Positions 43,641 through 53,008 of a stretch of DNA of 64,000 nt are shown in pieces. Below the pieces are notes generated by a model, which searched no databases, was not told the origin of the DNA, and saw nothing but the letters and a program-made list of their open reading frames with translations. Both the position numbers and the translations under genes were made by a program. Source of the stretch: Wolbachia endosymbiont of Oedothorax gibbosus (GTDB lineage Bacteria > Pseudomonadota > Alphaproteobacteria > Rickettsiales > Anaplasmataceae); the NCBI RefSeq assembly GCF_936270145.1, contig NZ_OW370537.1:930001-994000 (forward strand), given 5' to 3'. Position 1 is the first letter of the stretch. Each line of letters starts with the position of its first letter.

Positions 43641-45548
43641 TTAAACAGAAATCTTGCCAAGCAAATTATTAACTCTCTTAGCAAACAGACTTACATCATC
43701 CATCTCTTCACCTTCCACGATGCAAGCTTGGTAAAATAATAAATGAATCATGTCTTCCAATGTTGGGTTTTCACCACTTTCAGCATAAGATTTCATTATA
43801 CTTTTTATTACAGGATGCCTAGTGTTGATTTCGAGCACCTTTGGCGTGCGGTAATTTAGCTGCTTTTGTTCACGCAAAAAACGCTCCATGCGAAGATCCA
43901 TAGCGCCTTCATCAACCGCTAGACATACAGGACTGTCAGTCAATTTTTTAGAGATCTTTACGCTTTTCACTGAACTGCCAAGAACTTTGGTGAAATATTG
44001 CAGTATAGTTTCTTCAGTCTTTTCTTCATCTTGCTTATTTTCTTCATCTTTTTTATCTTCTTCTGAAGAGAATTTTTCTAAATCAACATCAGCGCGGGTC
44101 ACAGACTTAAATTTTTGATCTTTATATTCATGAATTACGCTAGTCCAGAAATCATCAACTGGATCAACAAATAGGAGCACTTCTAGTCCTTTACTGACGA
44201 ACCCCTCAAGTTGCGGACTGTTTTTCACTGAATCGAGGCTATTTCCGGTGAGATAATAGATATGCTCCTGCTCAGGCTTCATTCTGCTTATATAGTCATC
44301 AATGCTGACTAATTTCTCATCACCAGTGCTATGAAATCTGCAAATTGAGAGCAGTGCTTCTCTCTCATCAGTTGGCATAGCTTCACAAAGACCTTCCTTT
44401 AAAACTGCACCGAAATTGGTCCAGAATTTTGTGTACTCCTCTAAATTCTCTTTTGCCTTTTTACCGAGCTCTGATATCGCGCGTTTAGTGAGGGATTTCC
44501 TGATTTGCTCAACAACACGATTATTCTGCAACGTTTCTCTGCTGATATTAAGAGGCAAGTCCGGTGAATCAACAATACCTTTCAGAAAACGTAAATACTG
44601 CGGTATGATCTGTACGTTATCTTCAGTGATAAATACTTTATTTACATATAACTTAACAGAGCAACGTCTATCTGGATGAAATAAATCAAAAGGTTTAATA
44701 GAGGAAACATAAAGCAAATTTGTATATTCTATTGCACCTTCATTTTTATTATGCAATATCATCCAAGGCTCCCCGCCAACATGAGCAACACTGCGGAAAA
44801 AATCATTGTGCTCCTCTTGAGTAACATCATTTTTTGGCTTAGTCCAAATTGCAGCCTTACTGTTTAATTTTTCACTTTTTCCTTCTTCATTTATGAATTC
44901 AACAGGAAAATTTATGTGATCAGAGTAAGTAGTGACAATGTTTTCAACACGAAATTTATCTAAAAACTCATTCTCTTCAGGGCGCATAATGAGCGTAATT
45001 TTGGTTCCGCGAGGAACTTGATTATCTGATTTACTTATCGAATACTCTCCATCTCCTTTGGATTGCCAGACCCAAGATTCTTCTTCTCCAGCTCTCCTTG
45101 ATTCCACTATCACCTCCGATGCAACCATAAAGCTTGAGTAAAAACCAACACCAAACTTTCCAATCAGCTCCACAGCTTGGCTTGAATCCTTGCTACTCTT
45201 AATTGCGTCCAAAAATTTTTGCGTACCAGAGCTGGCAATTGTACCAAGGTTATCTATTAAATCTTGTCTGTTCATTCCGATGCCATTATCAATGATATAT
45301 AGCTCGCTCTTATCTTTATTGGAGCTGATAGTGATTTTTAATTCATCACTCAAATCTAGCAAATTAGGATTTAGTTGAGATTCATAACGCAACTTATCAC
45401 ATGCATCCGATGCATTTGATATTAACTCACGCAGAAAAATATCCTTGTTAGTATAAAGTGAATGAATCACTATATTCAGTACTTTTCCTACTTCAGCATC
45501 AAATTTTAAATTTTCAGTTTCTTGTACATTATGCATTTTGAGCTCCAT
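43641..45548 (-). CDS. htpG: Chaperone HtpG (Hsp90)
   Basis: 635 residues. GHKL ATPase at the N-terminus ([58 protein letters not shown]), then middle domain ([18 protein letters not shown]) and C-terminal dimer domain. An acidic lysine-rich insert ([20 protein letters not shown], ~490-510) precedes the dimerisation part. The ATG at 45536 is an alternative start. Complete. Confidence 0.97.
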   Translation of the reverse strand: MELKMHNVQETENLKFDAEVGKVLNIVIHSLYTNKDIFLRELISNASDACDKLRYESQLNPNLLDLSDELKITISSNKDKSELYIIDNGIGMNRQDLIDNLGTIASSGTQKFLDAIKSSKDSSQAVELIGKFGVGFYSSFMVASEVIVESRRAGEEESWVWQSKGDGEYSISKSDNQVPRGTKITLIMRPEENEFLDKFRVENIVTTYSDHINFPVEFINEEGKSEKLNSKAAIWTKPKNDVTQEEHNDFFRSVAHVGGEPWMILHNKNEGAIEYTNLLYVSSIKPFDLFHPDRRCSVKLYVNKVFITEDNVQIIPQYLRFLKGIVDSPDLPLNISRETLQNNRVVEQIRKSLTKRAISELGKKAKENLEEYTKFWTNFGAVLKEGLCEAMPTDEREALLSICRFHSTGDEKLVSIDDYISRMKPEQEHIYYLTGNSLDSVKNSPQLEGFVSKGLEVLLFVDPVDDFWTSVIHEYKDQKFKSVTRADVDLEKFSSEEDKKDEENKQDEEKTEETILQYFTKVLGSSVKSVKISKKLTDSPVCLAVDEGAMDLRMERFLREQKQLNYRTPKVLEINTRHPVIKSIMKSYAESGENPTLEDMIHLLFYQACIVEGEEMDDVSLFAKRVNNLLGKISV

Positions 45549-45888
45549 TATTTGCTTACTACCCTAATAATTTAAGTATTGCACTGCAATCTTTCAAGGT
45601 CACGCACGCCAAAATTAATCATATTATGACACCCAATTTATGGCACAACTGTATGAACTTCCCATGCTGTAAATCAACTACTGGTAGCACGTGACGCTGG
45701 AATTCCTTTGTCATCCCGGTGCCCGCTGGAGTCTATTTTCTTCTTTTTGGGGACTAAGCGTCACGTCCTGTAATGCCCACGAAGGAATGCAAAAGTTTTT
45801 TGAATTTGCACAACTAGAAAAATCTTTATAAAATTTACTTTTTCTAAACTCTTCAACTTTCTTTTCATCATTTAGTGAATCAATTACA
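45549..45888. repeat. 340-bp gap with dispersed repeats
   Basis: Phrases such as CACGTGACGCTGGAATTCC, CCCGGTGCCCGCTGGAGTC and AGCGTCACGTCCTGTAATGC resemble the repeats in other gaps. A minus-strand stretch (DSLNDEKKVEEFRKSKFYKD) at about 45810-45880 is open toward the IS200/IS605 element but has no start, perhaps the tail of a disrupted gene. Confidence 0.45.
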
Positions 45889-46432
45889 ACCAGCTAAAGC
45901 TGGTGGTTTGAAAAAACGCTTGTAAAGCAGATTATGAGTTTCAAAACTCTGAGATATTAAAATCGTTATGCCTTTGGTGAGTTCCTTGTTCTTCAATATA
46001 CTTCTGTACGTCTGCTGCATTGACATTACCAACTGTAACAGCAAAATACCCTCTTGCCCACAGGTGCTGCCCCCAATATCTTTTTCTTAACTGCTCGAAT
46101 TCTTGGAATAATTTTCGACTACTACTCCCTTTAATATATTGAACTAATTTGGACAGAGCTATGCTGGGGGACATAGAGATTAACATGTGAACATGATCAG
46201 GAGTGATATTGCCACTTACAACGTCTACATAATTTGCAGTACACACCTCTCTAATAATTTCCCTAGCACAACTGCTATTTGACCTGTAAGTATTCTATAC
46301 CTGTACTTGGTACAAAATACTAAATGGTACTTTAAATCAAATGTACTATGAGAACCATGTTTGTAATCCATACTAAAGTAAATTTAATACTAAAGTATAT
46401 TATACTAAAGTGTTCGCCTTAAGGCGAGGGTG
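45889..46432 (-). mobile_element. IS200/IS605-type element, decayed
   Basis: Bounded by end palindromes of the type used by IS200/IS605 transposases: ACCAGCTAAAGCTGGT at 45889-45904 and TCGCCTTAAGGCGA at 46414-46427. It holds only a tnpA gene, which is frameshifted. Exact ends are uncertain. Confidence 0.75.
45941..46371 (-). pseudogene. IS200/IS605 TnpA (Y1 HUH transposase), frameshifted
   Basis: Starts at ATG 46371 (MDYKHGSHSTFDLKYHLVFC). After TKYRYRILTGQIAV a one-base deletion near 46265 stops the frame. The other frame carries on from AREIIREVCTANYVDVVSGN, with the HUH-type motif PDHVHMLISM and the catalytic tyrosine region ADVQKYIEEQ. All parts are present, so decay is recent. Confidence 0.85.
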
Positions 46433-46480
46433 TTAACCCACCCACCTAACTACATAAAATCTTTAAAAGAGTCAATCCTC

Positions 46481-46737
46481 ATGAATAAAATCAACTTTCT
46501 CAAATTCATCGAACTATGTTTTCAAGCAGTAGTGCCGGGGTGTGAGTATAATGATTATCGGTACATAAAAGTCATAGCAGATAGGCTGGAAGCAGCGAAC
46601 GCTGGTGAAGTGAAACGAATAATATTCAATATGCCTCCGCGCTCGATAAAGTCTATGTGCGTGAGTGTTGCGTGGCCCGCATGGATACTGGGCAACTGAT
46701 AGTTGCAAGTTATTCTCGGCTGCTCAGCAAAAAGCAC
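46481..46737 (+). pseudogene. Phage WO-like terminase large subunit, N-terminal fragment
   Basis: MNKINFLKFIELCFQAVVPG starts at 46481. The frame includes VKRIIFNMPPRSIKSMCVSV, a terminase ATPase motif as I recall it from WO-type TerL, and WPAWILGN before a stop at 46697-46699. The family sequence resumes in another frame (LIVASYSRLLSKKH) from 46696 to about 46737, so an internal deletion of some 15-20 bases is likely. The rest of the gene is gone, and the end overlaps the 3' end of fabD. Confidence 0.72.
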
Positions 46738-47701
46738 CTTTTTTTTTCGCTGTTAGTACTAATGATTCATTAAAGAAGCTGTCAATATCACCAATACTAT
46801 CTATATTTTTTGTACTGATAGATTGGTCAATTCTTTTAACTAGATTAGATAAAACTTTATTAGGACCAATTTCAACAAATTTGTTAATGCCACGGCTTGC
46901 CATATACAAAACCATTTCTCTCCATTTCACTCTGCTTATGACTTGTTTAGCAAGTAAAGCTTTTATAACTTTGGGATCACTCTCCTCTTTAGCTGTAACA
47001 TTTGATATCAAAGAAACTATAGGGCGAGTCATTTTAATACCCTTCAAAAATTCCAAAACTTTTTCATCAGCAGGTTTCATAAGAGATGAATGAAAAGGTC
47101 CACTAACCTGTAATTTAATTAATTTCTTCACACTCGAATTTTTGAATGAATAAGGTAACATTTCAAGAGCTTCTCTAGTGCCACTTATAACCACTTGTCC
47201 GCCACCGTTATCGTTTGCAATTTCACAAACTCCATCAATTTGGGCTGATTTCAATATATCTTCCACTTCGCTTATCTCTGCTCCGAGCAATGCGACCATT
47301 CCACCTTTACATTTCAGTGAAGCTTCATGCATTGCTTCGCTGCGAACTTTTAGCAGCTTGATTGCAGACTCAAGAGTCAATGCCCCTGCAGCACATAGCG
47401 CTGTATATTCACCGACTGAATGTCCACAAACATATTTAATTCCATAATTAGAAAAAAGAGATTCACCAAACACATGCTCGATAACACGTAGCGTCGCGAT
47501 TGACACTGCCATTATAGCTGGCTGAGCGTTTTCTGTAATGGTTAATTCTTCAATAGGACCGTTGAAGATTAAATGAGACAGCTTTCTACCCAATATGCTA
47601 TCTACTTCATCAAATATTTGTCTTGCAACGGAAAACTCACTACATAAGCTCTTTCCCATTCCTACAAACTGAGAGCCTTGACCAGGGAAAGCGAAAATCA
47701 T
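46724..47701 (-). CDS. fabD: Malonyl-CoA:ACP transacylase
   Basis: 325 residues from ATG 47701 (MIFAFPGQGSQFVGMGKSLC); a start two codons earlier is possible. Active-site Ser in VCGHSVGEYTALCAAG, then GPFHSSLM with catalytic His and VEIGPNKVL near the end. Loads malonyl groups onto ACP for fatty-acid synthesis, and so also feeds the BioC substrate pool. The last ~5 codons (KKGAFC region) coincide with terminase-like sequence on the other strand, so the C-terminus may have been altered by a junction. Confidence 0.95.
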   Translation of the reverse strand: MIFAFPGQGSQFVGMGKSLCSEFSVARQIFDEVDSILGRKLSHLIFNGPIEELTITENAQPAIMAVSIATLRVIEHVFGESLFSNYGIKYVCGHSVGEYTALCAAGALTLESAIKLLKVRSEAMHEASLKCKGGMVALLGAEISEVEDILKSAQIDGVCEIANDNGGGQVVISGTREALEMLPYSFKNSSVKKLIKLQVSGPFHSSLMKPADEKVLEFLKGIKMTRPIVSLISNVTAKEESDPKVIKALLAKQVISRVKWREMVLYMASRGINKFVEIGPNKVLSNLVKRIDQSISTKNIDSIGDIDSFFNESLVLTAKKKGAFC

Positions 47702-47725
47702 ATACATATATTAATACAGCTCTCT

Positions 47726-48028
47726 TTAAAATAAATTTATGCTTGGTTGTTGACTTTGTTTTTTCTCTAACCTGCTAATTTTATGGCGCTCCTCAAGAGC
47801 AAATATTCTCATTGATAATAAAACCGTAAGGAACAAGGATAACGGACCGATTATCTGTATATTGAAGTTAAGACTAGCTATATCTGGTATACCATAACAC
47901 ATAAGGTTCACAACCAAACACAATACGAATAATGGCCAGTATGTAAAATTCATTTTAAGATAAAAGCACAGATCATCTTTACTATTGATTATCATAGTTT
48001 TTATTTTTTTATATGTTTTAGCAAGCAT
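47726..48028 (-). CDS. Small two-helix membrane protein of unknown function
   Basis: 100 residues from ATG 48028 (MLAKTYKKIKTMIINSKDDL). Two hydrophobic helices, YWPLFVLCLVVNLMCYGIP and IIGPLSLFLTVLLSMRIFAL, are followed by a basic tail EERHKISRLEKKQSQQ. It lies 24 bp upstream of fabD, same strand. I do not recognise the family. A GTG seven codons upstream is an alternative start. Confidence 0.6.
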   Translation of the reverse strand: MLAKTYKKIKTMIINSKDDLCFYLKMNFTYWPLFVLCLVVNLMCYGIPDIASLNFNIQIIGPLSLFLTVLLSMRIFALEERHKISRLEKKQSQQPSINLF

Positions 48029-48160
48029 AAATTTCTCAAAAACTAACACAATAAATTATAGCATAAATATAGATAATTGTCAATCATACGAGCATTTTCA
48101 TTATTGACTTAATAGTTGGGTTAGTTATAATGTTAACTGATTAAAAGTTTATAAGCAACA

Positions 48161-48364
48161 ATGAATTATCATAAAATTATTATAGTTATGACAGACGGTC
48201 AAGAATTTGAAACTCGTTCCACTTATGGAAAGGAAGGCGATAAGATAAAACTTGATAGAGATCCTCTTGTTCACCCTGCATGGACTGGAAGTTTGGCAAG
48301 TGGATCAACAAATAAAACTAGCAAAATAGCTAAGTTTAACGATAAATATGGGGATATTTTTTAG
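48161..48364 (+). CDS. rpmE: 50S ribosomal protein bL31
   Basis: 67 residues, a short bL31 of the zinc-independent type (no CxxC). VMTDGQEFETRSTYGKEGDK and IKLDRDPLVHPAWTGS are characteristic of the alphaproteobacterial form, with a lysine-rich C-terminus. It is followed 19 bp later by nadK, likely co-transcribed. Confidence 0.93.
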   Translation: MNYHKIIIVMTDGQEFETRSTYGKEGDKIKLDRDPLVHPAWTGSLASGSTNKTSKIAKFNDKYGDIF

Positions 48365-48383
48365 TTTTTTGCTTCTTTTTTAG

Positions 48384-49169
48384 ATGCATAAATATAAGAA
48401 CATAGGATATATTACTTCTTCATCACCAAAGTCACAGGAAGTATCTAAACTATTAAAGAAACTTAATTTTATCAATATAACAGAAGAAAATAAGTCCGAA
48501 ATTGATCTACTGATAGTTGTTGGCGGTGATGGCTTTATGCTACGCACTTTGCACAATTACGTCATAGAAAATAAAAACATGCATGTGTATGGGATAAACA
48601 CTGGCAATGTTGGATTTTTGATGAATAAATGCTTTAAAGATTTAATTGATCATATAGAGCACGCAACCTTAGCTCAGTTAACTTTGCTAAAAATGGAAGC
48701 CACAGATACAAGTGGCAAGAAATACCACTATATAGCGGTAAACGAAGTATATGTTTTTAGAAAAGCAAACCAAATAGTAGAAATGAATATCACTATCAAC
48801 GATAAGCTAAAAGTAGAAAAATTTAGAGGGGACGGAGTAATATTATCTACCCCCACAGGCAGCACTGCATATAACTTCTCTGCCGGTGGCCCAATTTTAC
48901 CACTTAATTCAAACTTACTTGCACTGACTTCCATCAATAGCTATTACCCAAGGCATTGGAATGGAGCACTGATCTCAAATGATAGAGTAGTGCAAATTGA
49001 TATTAACGACACAAAAAACCGTCCAGCACTTGTAGTATCAGATTACAAAGAATTTCATGATATATCACAGATAAAAATACAAAAAGACCATGAGAACACA
49101 ATAACTTTGCTTTTTGACAAAGATGACTCACTCAATGAAAGGATCTTTGATAGACAATTTCTATACTAA
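48384..49169 (+). CDS. nadK: NAD kinase
   Basis: 261 residues. ATP-dependent phosphorylation of NAD to NADP. Motifs: LLIVVGGDGFMLRTLH with GGDG (~50), YGINTGNVGFLMN (~71-83), FRGDGVILSTPTGSTAYNFS (~147-166) and SAGGPILPLNS. It follows rpmE closely. Confidence 0.95.
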   Translation: MHKYKNIGYITSSSPKSQEVSKLLKKLNFINITEENKSEIDLLIVVGGDGFMLRTLHNYVIENKNMHVYGINTGNVGFLMNKCFKDLIDHIEHATLAQLTLLKMEATDTSGKKYHYIAVNEVYVFRKANQIVEMNITINDKLKVEKFRGDGVILSTPTGSTAYNFSAGGPILPLNSNLLALTSINSYYPRHWNGALISNDRVVQIDINDTKNRPALVVSDYKEFHDISQIKIQKDHENTITLLFDKDDSLNERIFDRQFLY

Positions 49170-49476
49170 TAATGTATCTGTTCAGATGCATGGCTAATGT
49201 ACAAATATTGAAACAAAAATTCCAGTGCCCCTGTGATGTCATTCCAGTGCTTGACACTGGAATCCAGCTTTTATGTTGTATAGTACACAATCAAATTCTC
49301 TGGATCCCAGTGTCTGGGCACTGGGATGACACCCATTTGTTCCTATAGTTGTCTTTTCTCGTCTACCTTATTTTGCCACTCTGCTAAACAGATACATTAT
49401 CTGTAAATTGGTATTTACTAGATCTTAATAACTATAGCGTAATCAAAAGAGCATTGTAATTAATTTTGGAGCGAAT
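49170..49476. repeat. 307-bp gap with dispersed repeats
   Basis: Includes CCCCTGTGATGTCATTCCAG, TGACACTGGAATCCAGC and an inverted CTGGATCCCAGTGTCTGGGC/ACTGGGATGACACC phrase, the same vocabulary as the gaps at 30.2, 40.5 and 52.9 kb. TTTTGGAG before 49477 is a ribosome-binding site. Confidence 0.5.
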
Positions 49477-49647
49477 ATGCCTGCGTCAGTCGAAAAATCA
49501 ACAGTAAAATTAACTTCTCACGAACAAACAGGTGACAATAGCAAGATAACACTAAAAGATCTACCATCGCCTGAAGAAGCAGAAAAAACTATCTCAAGTG
49601 TACCGAATGCAGTACCACGTGTGCAGGGAATAGACTTCTTTCAAAAT

Positions 49648-49956
49648 TCATGAAAGGAGCTCTCTATTGTGAATAGAGGCAATCAAATTAAATCTTAAGC
49701 CAAAACGTTTTCGTCGATTTCTATATCTGTCAGAAATGATTTTAAACCTTTTCAATAAGCCGATTACGTTTTCAACTACCACTCTTCGTATAGAGAGAGA
49801 TCTATTTTCTGCTTTTTTCTCCTTTGATAAAGGATTCTTTTTTGATCTTCTATGTGGTAATTCAACATTTTTATGTATCTTTTGCATTCCTCTGTAACCA
49901 GAATCAGCTAGGATCTTAGTTTGCGGTAATATTGCTATCTTTGATTCTCTAAACAT
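49648..49956 (-). CDS. IS5-type transposase orfB (copy B)
   Basis: 102 residues identical to orfB of copy A, with LADSGYRGMQ and VVVENVIGLLKRF. The open frame extends upstream to join orfA by a frameshift at an A8 tract. Confidence 0.85.
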   Translation of the reverse strand: MFRESKIAILPQTKILADSGYRGMQKIHKNVELPHRRSKKNPLSKEKKAENRSLSIRRVVVENVIGLLKRFKIISDRYRNRRKRFGLRFNLIASIHNRELLS

Positions 49957-50036
49957 CCGAAAATCATGTTTTCTACCATTGGAGAAAGATGTACATACGA
50001 CCTTTTTACTCTTCTTCTCTGTTACTATTTGTGTTT

Positions 50037-50450
50037 TTATAGTATGCCTTTTTTTCTTTCCAGAGTAAAAGCGCTTTTGCTTTTTTTTGGCCTTTCTACT
50101 GCTGTTTCAGTTCCATCTATTACCAAAACTTCGTATTCTACATTACTATTTAATAGATCTTTTTTTCCTGGTAATGCAAAATCTGGATGTTTTATTAATG
50201 TGTCTTCTACCCACCTTATTATTTTAAAACAGTTGCTTTCACTCATGCCATAACTTTGTCCTATATGAAAATATGTACGATATTCTCTCATATATTCCAG
50301 TGCCATAAGTAATCTATCTTCTATACAAAGTTTGCTTTTTCTTCCACTTCTAGCTTTTTTCCTTTTATCCTCCTCATCTAGAATTTCTACCATTCTCTTA
50401 AATGTTGATTTTTTTACCCCCGTTAAACGTCGAAACTTTTCTCCTTCTAA
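50037..50450 (-). pseudogene. IS5-type transposase orfA (copy B), 5' end cut by IS982
   Basis: Same sequence as orfA of copy A from EKFRRLTGVKKSTFKRM onward. The first ~8 codons (MKYKEIEKL...) lie beyond the IS982, at 51433-51456. The normal start is therefore disconnected, though an internal ATG at 50393 could begin a 118-residue product. Confidence 0.82.
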
Positions 50451-51426
50451 ACCCCAGTTGCGGATTAGAAGTCAGTGAAAAAGATAGGGAAATAGGGTAA
50501 ACTCCGGAAACATATTATCAAAAAGTAGAGAGGTTACCCATGAATAAAAATGTAACAGAATTATTTTGCTTTGTAGACGATTTTTGCAAGGCTATAAACA
50601 AAAATTTCGCAGAAAAACTCCTGCCAAACAGTAAAAAACCTACCAGAACGCCAGAGATTACGCATTCTGAAATTCTTACTATAATTTTACTTTATCAACA
50701 ATCTAGATGTGAGGACTTTAAATCTTTCTATACATATTATTTGAAAGCACTATATGGATCTGAGTTTCAAAATTTGCCAACATATAGTAGATTTATTAGG
50801 CTAAAACCGAGGGTTTTATGGTATTTAGCATTACTTTTGCAATGGCTATGTGAGCAGTCGAAAATGACAGGGATTTCGTACATAGATGCAACATCTATCG
50901 CTGTTTGCCATCCAAAAAGAATCTCAAGAAACAAAGTTTTCAAAGGATTGGCAAAGCTTGGAAAGACTACATATGGCTGGTTTTTTGGTTTTAAATTGCA
51001 TATGGTAATTAATGAAAAAGGTGAAATTCAAGGAGTTACACTTACTAAAGGTAACGTTGACGACAGAAAACCAGTACCAAAATTAACTGAAAAACTGACT
51101 GGTCTTTTGTTTGGTGATAAGGGCTATATAAAGAAAGAGCTCTTTGCAAAACTCTTCGATAGAGGACTAAAACTCGTTACCAAAGTAAAAAAAGGTATGA
51201 AAAACACATTAATGCTACTTGAAGAAAAGATTTTTTTAAGAAAAAGGTCGATTATTGAAACAGTTTTTGGCTACCTAAAAGACAGACTTGAGCTTGAGCA
51301 TTCAAGGCACAGGTCTCCAATAAATTTCTTGGTGCACGTCTTTTCCACATTAGTTTCATATTCCATGAAGCCTAAAAAGCCCTGTATTTCTAGATTTTAC
51401 TATATTGATTAATCCGCAACTGGGGT
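50451..51426 (+). mobile_element. IS982-family element, complete (copy 2)
   Basis: 976 bp with 17-bp terminal repeats ACCCCAGTTGCGGATTA and its complement, flanked by TTCTAA duplications at 50445-50450 and 51427-51432. Carries one intact transposase gene. Confidence 0.92.
50540..51412 (+). CDS. IS982-family transposase (copy 2)
   Basis: 290 residues, typical IS982 length. N-terminal helices (TRTPEITHSEILTIILLYQQ), then DDE/RNase H core: YIDATSIAVCHPKRISRNKV (first D), LLFGDKGYIKKELF (second D) and RSIIETVFGYLKDRLELEHS (final E). Identical to the copy at 53023-53895. It reads after GAGAGGTTACCC, a weak ribosome-binding site. Confidence 0.93.
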   Translation: MNKNVTELFCFVDDFCKAINKNFAEKLLPNSKKPTRTPEITHSEILTIILLYQQSRCEDFKSFYTYYLKALYGSEFQNLPTYSRFIRLKPRVLWYLALLLQWLCEQSKMTGISYIDATSIAVCHPKRISRNKVFKGLAKLGKTTYGWFFGFKLHMVINEKGEIQGVTLTKGNVDDRKPVPKLTEKLTGLLFGDKGYIKKELFAKLFDRGLKLVTKVKKGMKNTLMLLEEKIFLRKRSIIETVFGYLKDRLELEHSRHRSPINFLVHVFSTLVSYSMKPKKPCISRFYYID

Positions 51427-52825
51427 TTCTAACTTTTCTATTTCCTTATATTTCATGCTTCCAAATACTTGATCTTACTCTCTCTCCCTCAATTTTGAAA
51501 GAAGTCTAATGTCACATGAAGAATCAGATGATGAGGAAGTGGATCCTACTTATATGTCTGTAAATCAACAGGAAGATGATGGTAAAGCACCATCAATTCT
51601 GCAAAAAAAAAATCGAACTTCAATAAGCGGAACTTTGTTAAATCTTGATACTATAGTACCACCATCCCCCCCTTCTAAAACAAAAGATGGGCCAACTCAT
51701 GTTGATGCGTCACCAATACTAGCAAGTTCATCTTCAAAAGATAGTTTAGACAGTGGAATAGATAATCAAAGCCCTGGAATGAGAAGATCGGTTTCTAAAG
51801 AAACAGTATTTGATCCACCTTGGGATAAGAAAGAAAGCGAGAAAAATTTTTATGAAAAATTAAGTCAACACAGCAATAGTTTAGATACGTCTTTAACTAC
51901 TTTACCACCATATGTAAGTACAAATGACTCTGAAGAGTCTTTGCTCTCAGAAAGCAAAAAAACAAACAGAATCTGGCCAAGAGCAAAATATGCCATGCAG
52001 CAGAAGGGTTTTGTAATTTTTAGTGCAACTGCCATTGTACTCAGCACATCTGCAGCTTTAGTATATTTACAAGATAAAGCAAAATTTATTGCGTTCTTTG
52101 CAAACAGTCCGCTCTATACCATCGTACCGATTATTGCAGGTGCTTCATTGCTTGCAATTAGTCCAATGTTTCTTGGAATAAAACAGTTTGTAAATACCGA
52201 AGAATATCAAACTCAAGGAAAAAATGCAGATGAAATTTTAGCTGAAGTGCTGGAATGCCAGCCAAAGGACAAAGCGATAAAATCTGTAAGGCTGGAATAT
52301 AGTAATGGCACTCATTCAAATTTTGTACTTAACGCTTGGGAAGCTAAAAACGACTTCATCAACATTGACGAAAAAGTAGTTAATAGAACTAATAAAATAG
52401 AATCAGTGATTAACAATAGGCCATTATTTACTACATTGTTGACCGGTGTAGGTGCTGCAAGTGTAGCACTTCCTTTAGGGCTACTTGCAACACATGGTGT
52501 TAATGGTGTACAAAAATTTTACCAAAACCCTTTGATTAGTAACATAGGGTTATCATTACTTATAAGCTCTGGTATACTTGCATTATCAATTATATGTCTT
52601 GGCGTGCATTATTATAGAAAAACAAATTGCACTAACCTTATATATTCTCAGGAAAAGATTGACCCTGAAAGCGTTAATAAGGAATTAATCGAGGAAATAA
52701 AACGAGAAAGAACAAGTGTTCTTGGGGAAAATCATAGTAAAGACGCTAAACGCATCAGCTTAACGCTTGAGCGAGTTGTGGTTCAAGCCCATAATTGTAA
52801 GGATGCTGTTTATACTGTCAGTTAA

Positions 52826-53008
52826 TAAAATGCACAACGTAAAACACAATGCCTTACGCTCTTTCTTCATCATCCCAGCGCGTGACACTTTATAATGACA
52901 GTGCCATTCATCCAAGTAGCAGGCACTGGTTCCTTTATGACGGTGTCATGCAAGTGGCTGACACTAGAATGACAGCAGTCCTATATCATACCGCCGCAGT
53001 ATCTCTTA
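52826..53008. repeat. Dispersed repeats before IS982 copy 3
   Basis: Phrases CCAGCGCGTGACACTTTATA, CATCCAAGTAGCAGGCACTG and GCAAGTGGCTGACACTAGAA match the repeat vocabulary of other gaps. It ends in CATACCGCCGCAGTATCTCTTA, the left half of a palindromic unit cut by IS982 (right half at 53985-54031). Confidence 0.55.

Larger units (their letters stand above)
49632..51507 (-). mobile_element. ISL2-like element, copy B, interrupted by IS982
   Basis: Same 17-bp ends as copy A (14928-15821), flanked by AAT duplications (49629-49631, 51508-51510). An IS982 (50451-51426) lies near the transposase 5' end with a 6-bp TTCTAA duplication. Removing it leaves a 894-bp element like copy A. Confidence 0.92.
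49477..52825 (+). pseudogene. Four-helix membrane protein, split by ISL2-like IS
   Basis: N-terminal 51 codons at 49477-49631 (MPASVEKSTVKLTSHEQTGD...) follow TTGGAG. The rest runs from 51509 (MSHEESDDEEVDPTYMSVNQ) to TAA at 52823-52825. With one AAT duplicate removed the parts join in frame as GGA-ATG-TCA, giving about 489 residues. Residues ~1-200: acidic, serine-rich, disordered. Then two helix pairs (FVIFSATAIVLSTSAALVYL, YTIVPIIAGASLLAISPMFL, and later TLLTGVGAASVALPLGLLAT, IGLSLLISSGILALSIICLG). The C-terminal tail is charged. No family recognised. The 438-residue downstream part could still be made from its own ATG. Confidence 0.6.

Noticed and set aside
51509-51560. MSHEESDD start as the true gene start
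   Set aside because: The ATG spans the IS target duplication and the upstream 51 codons rejoin exactly in frame, so it is more likely internal.
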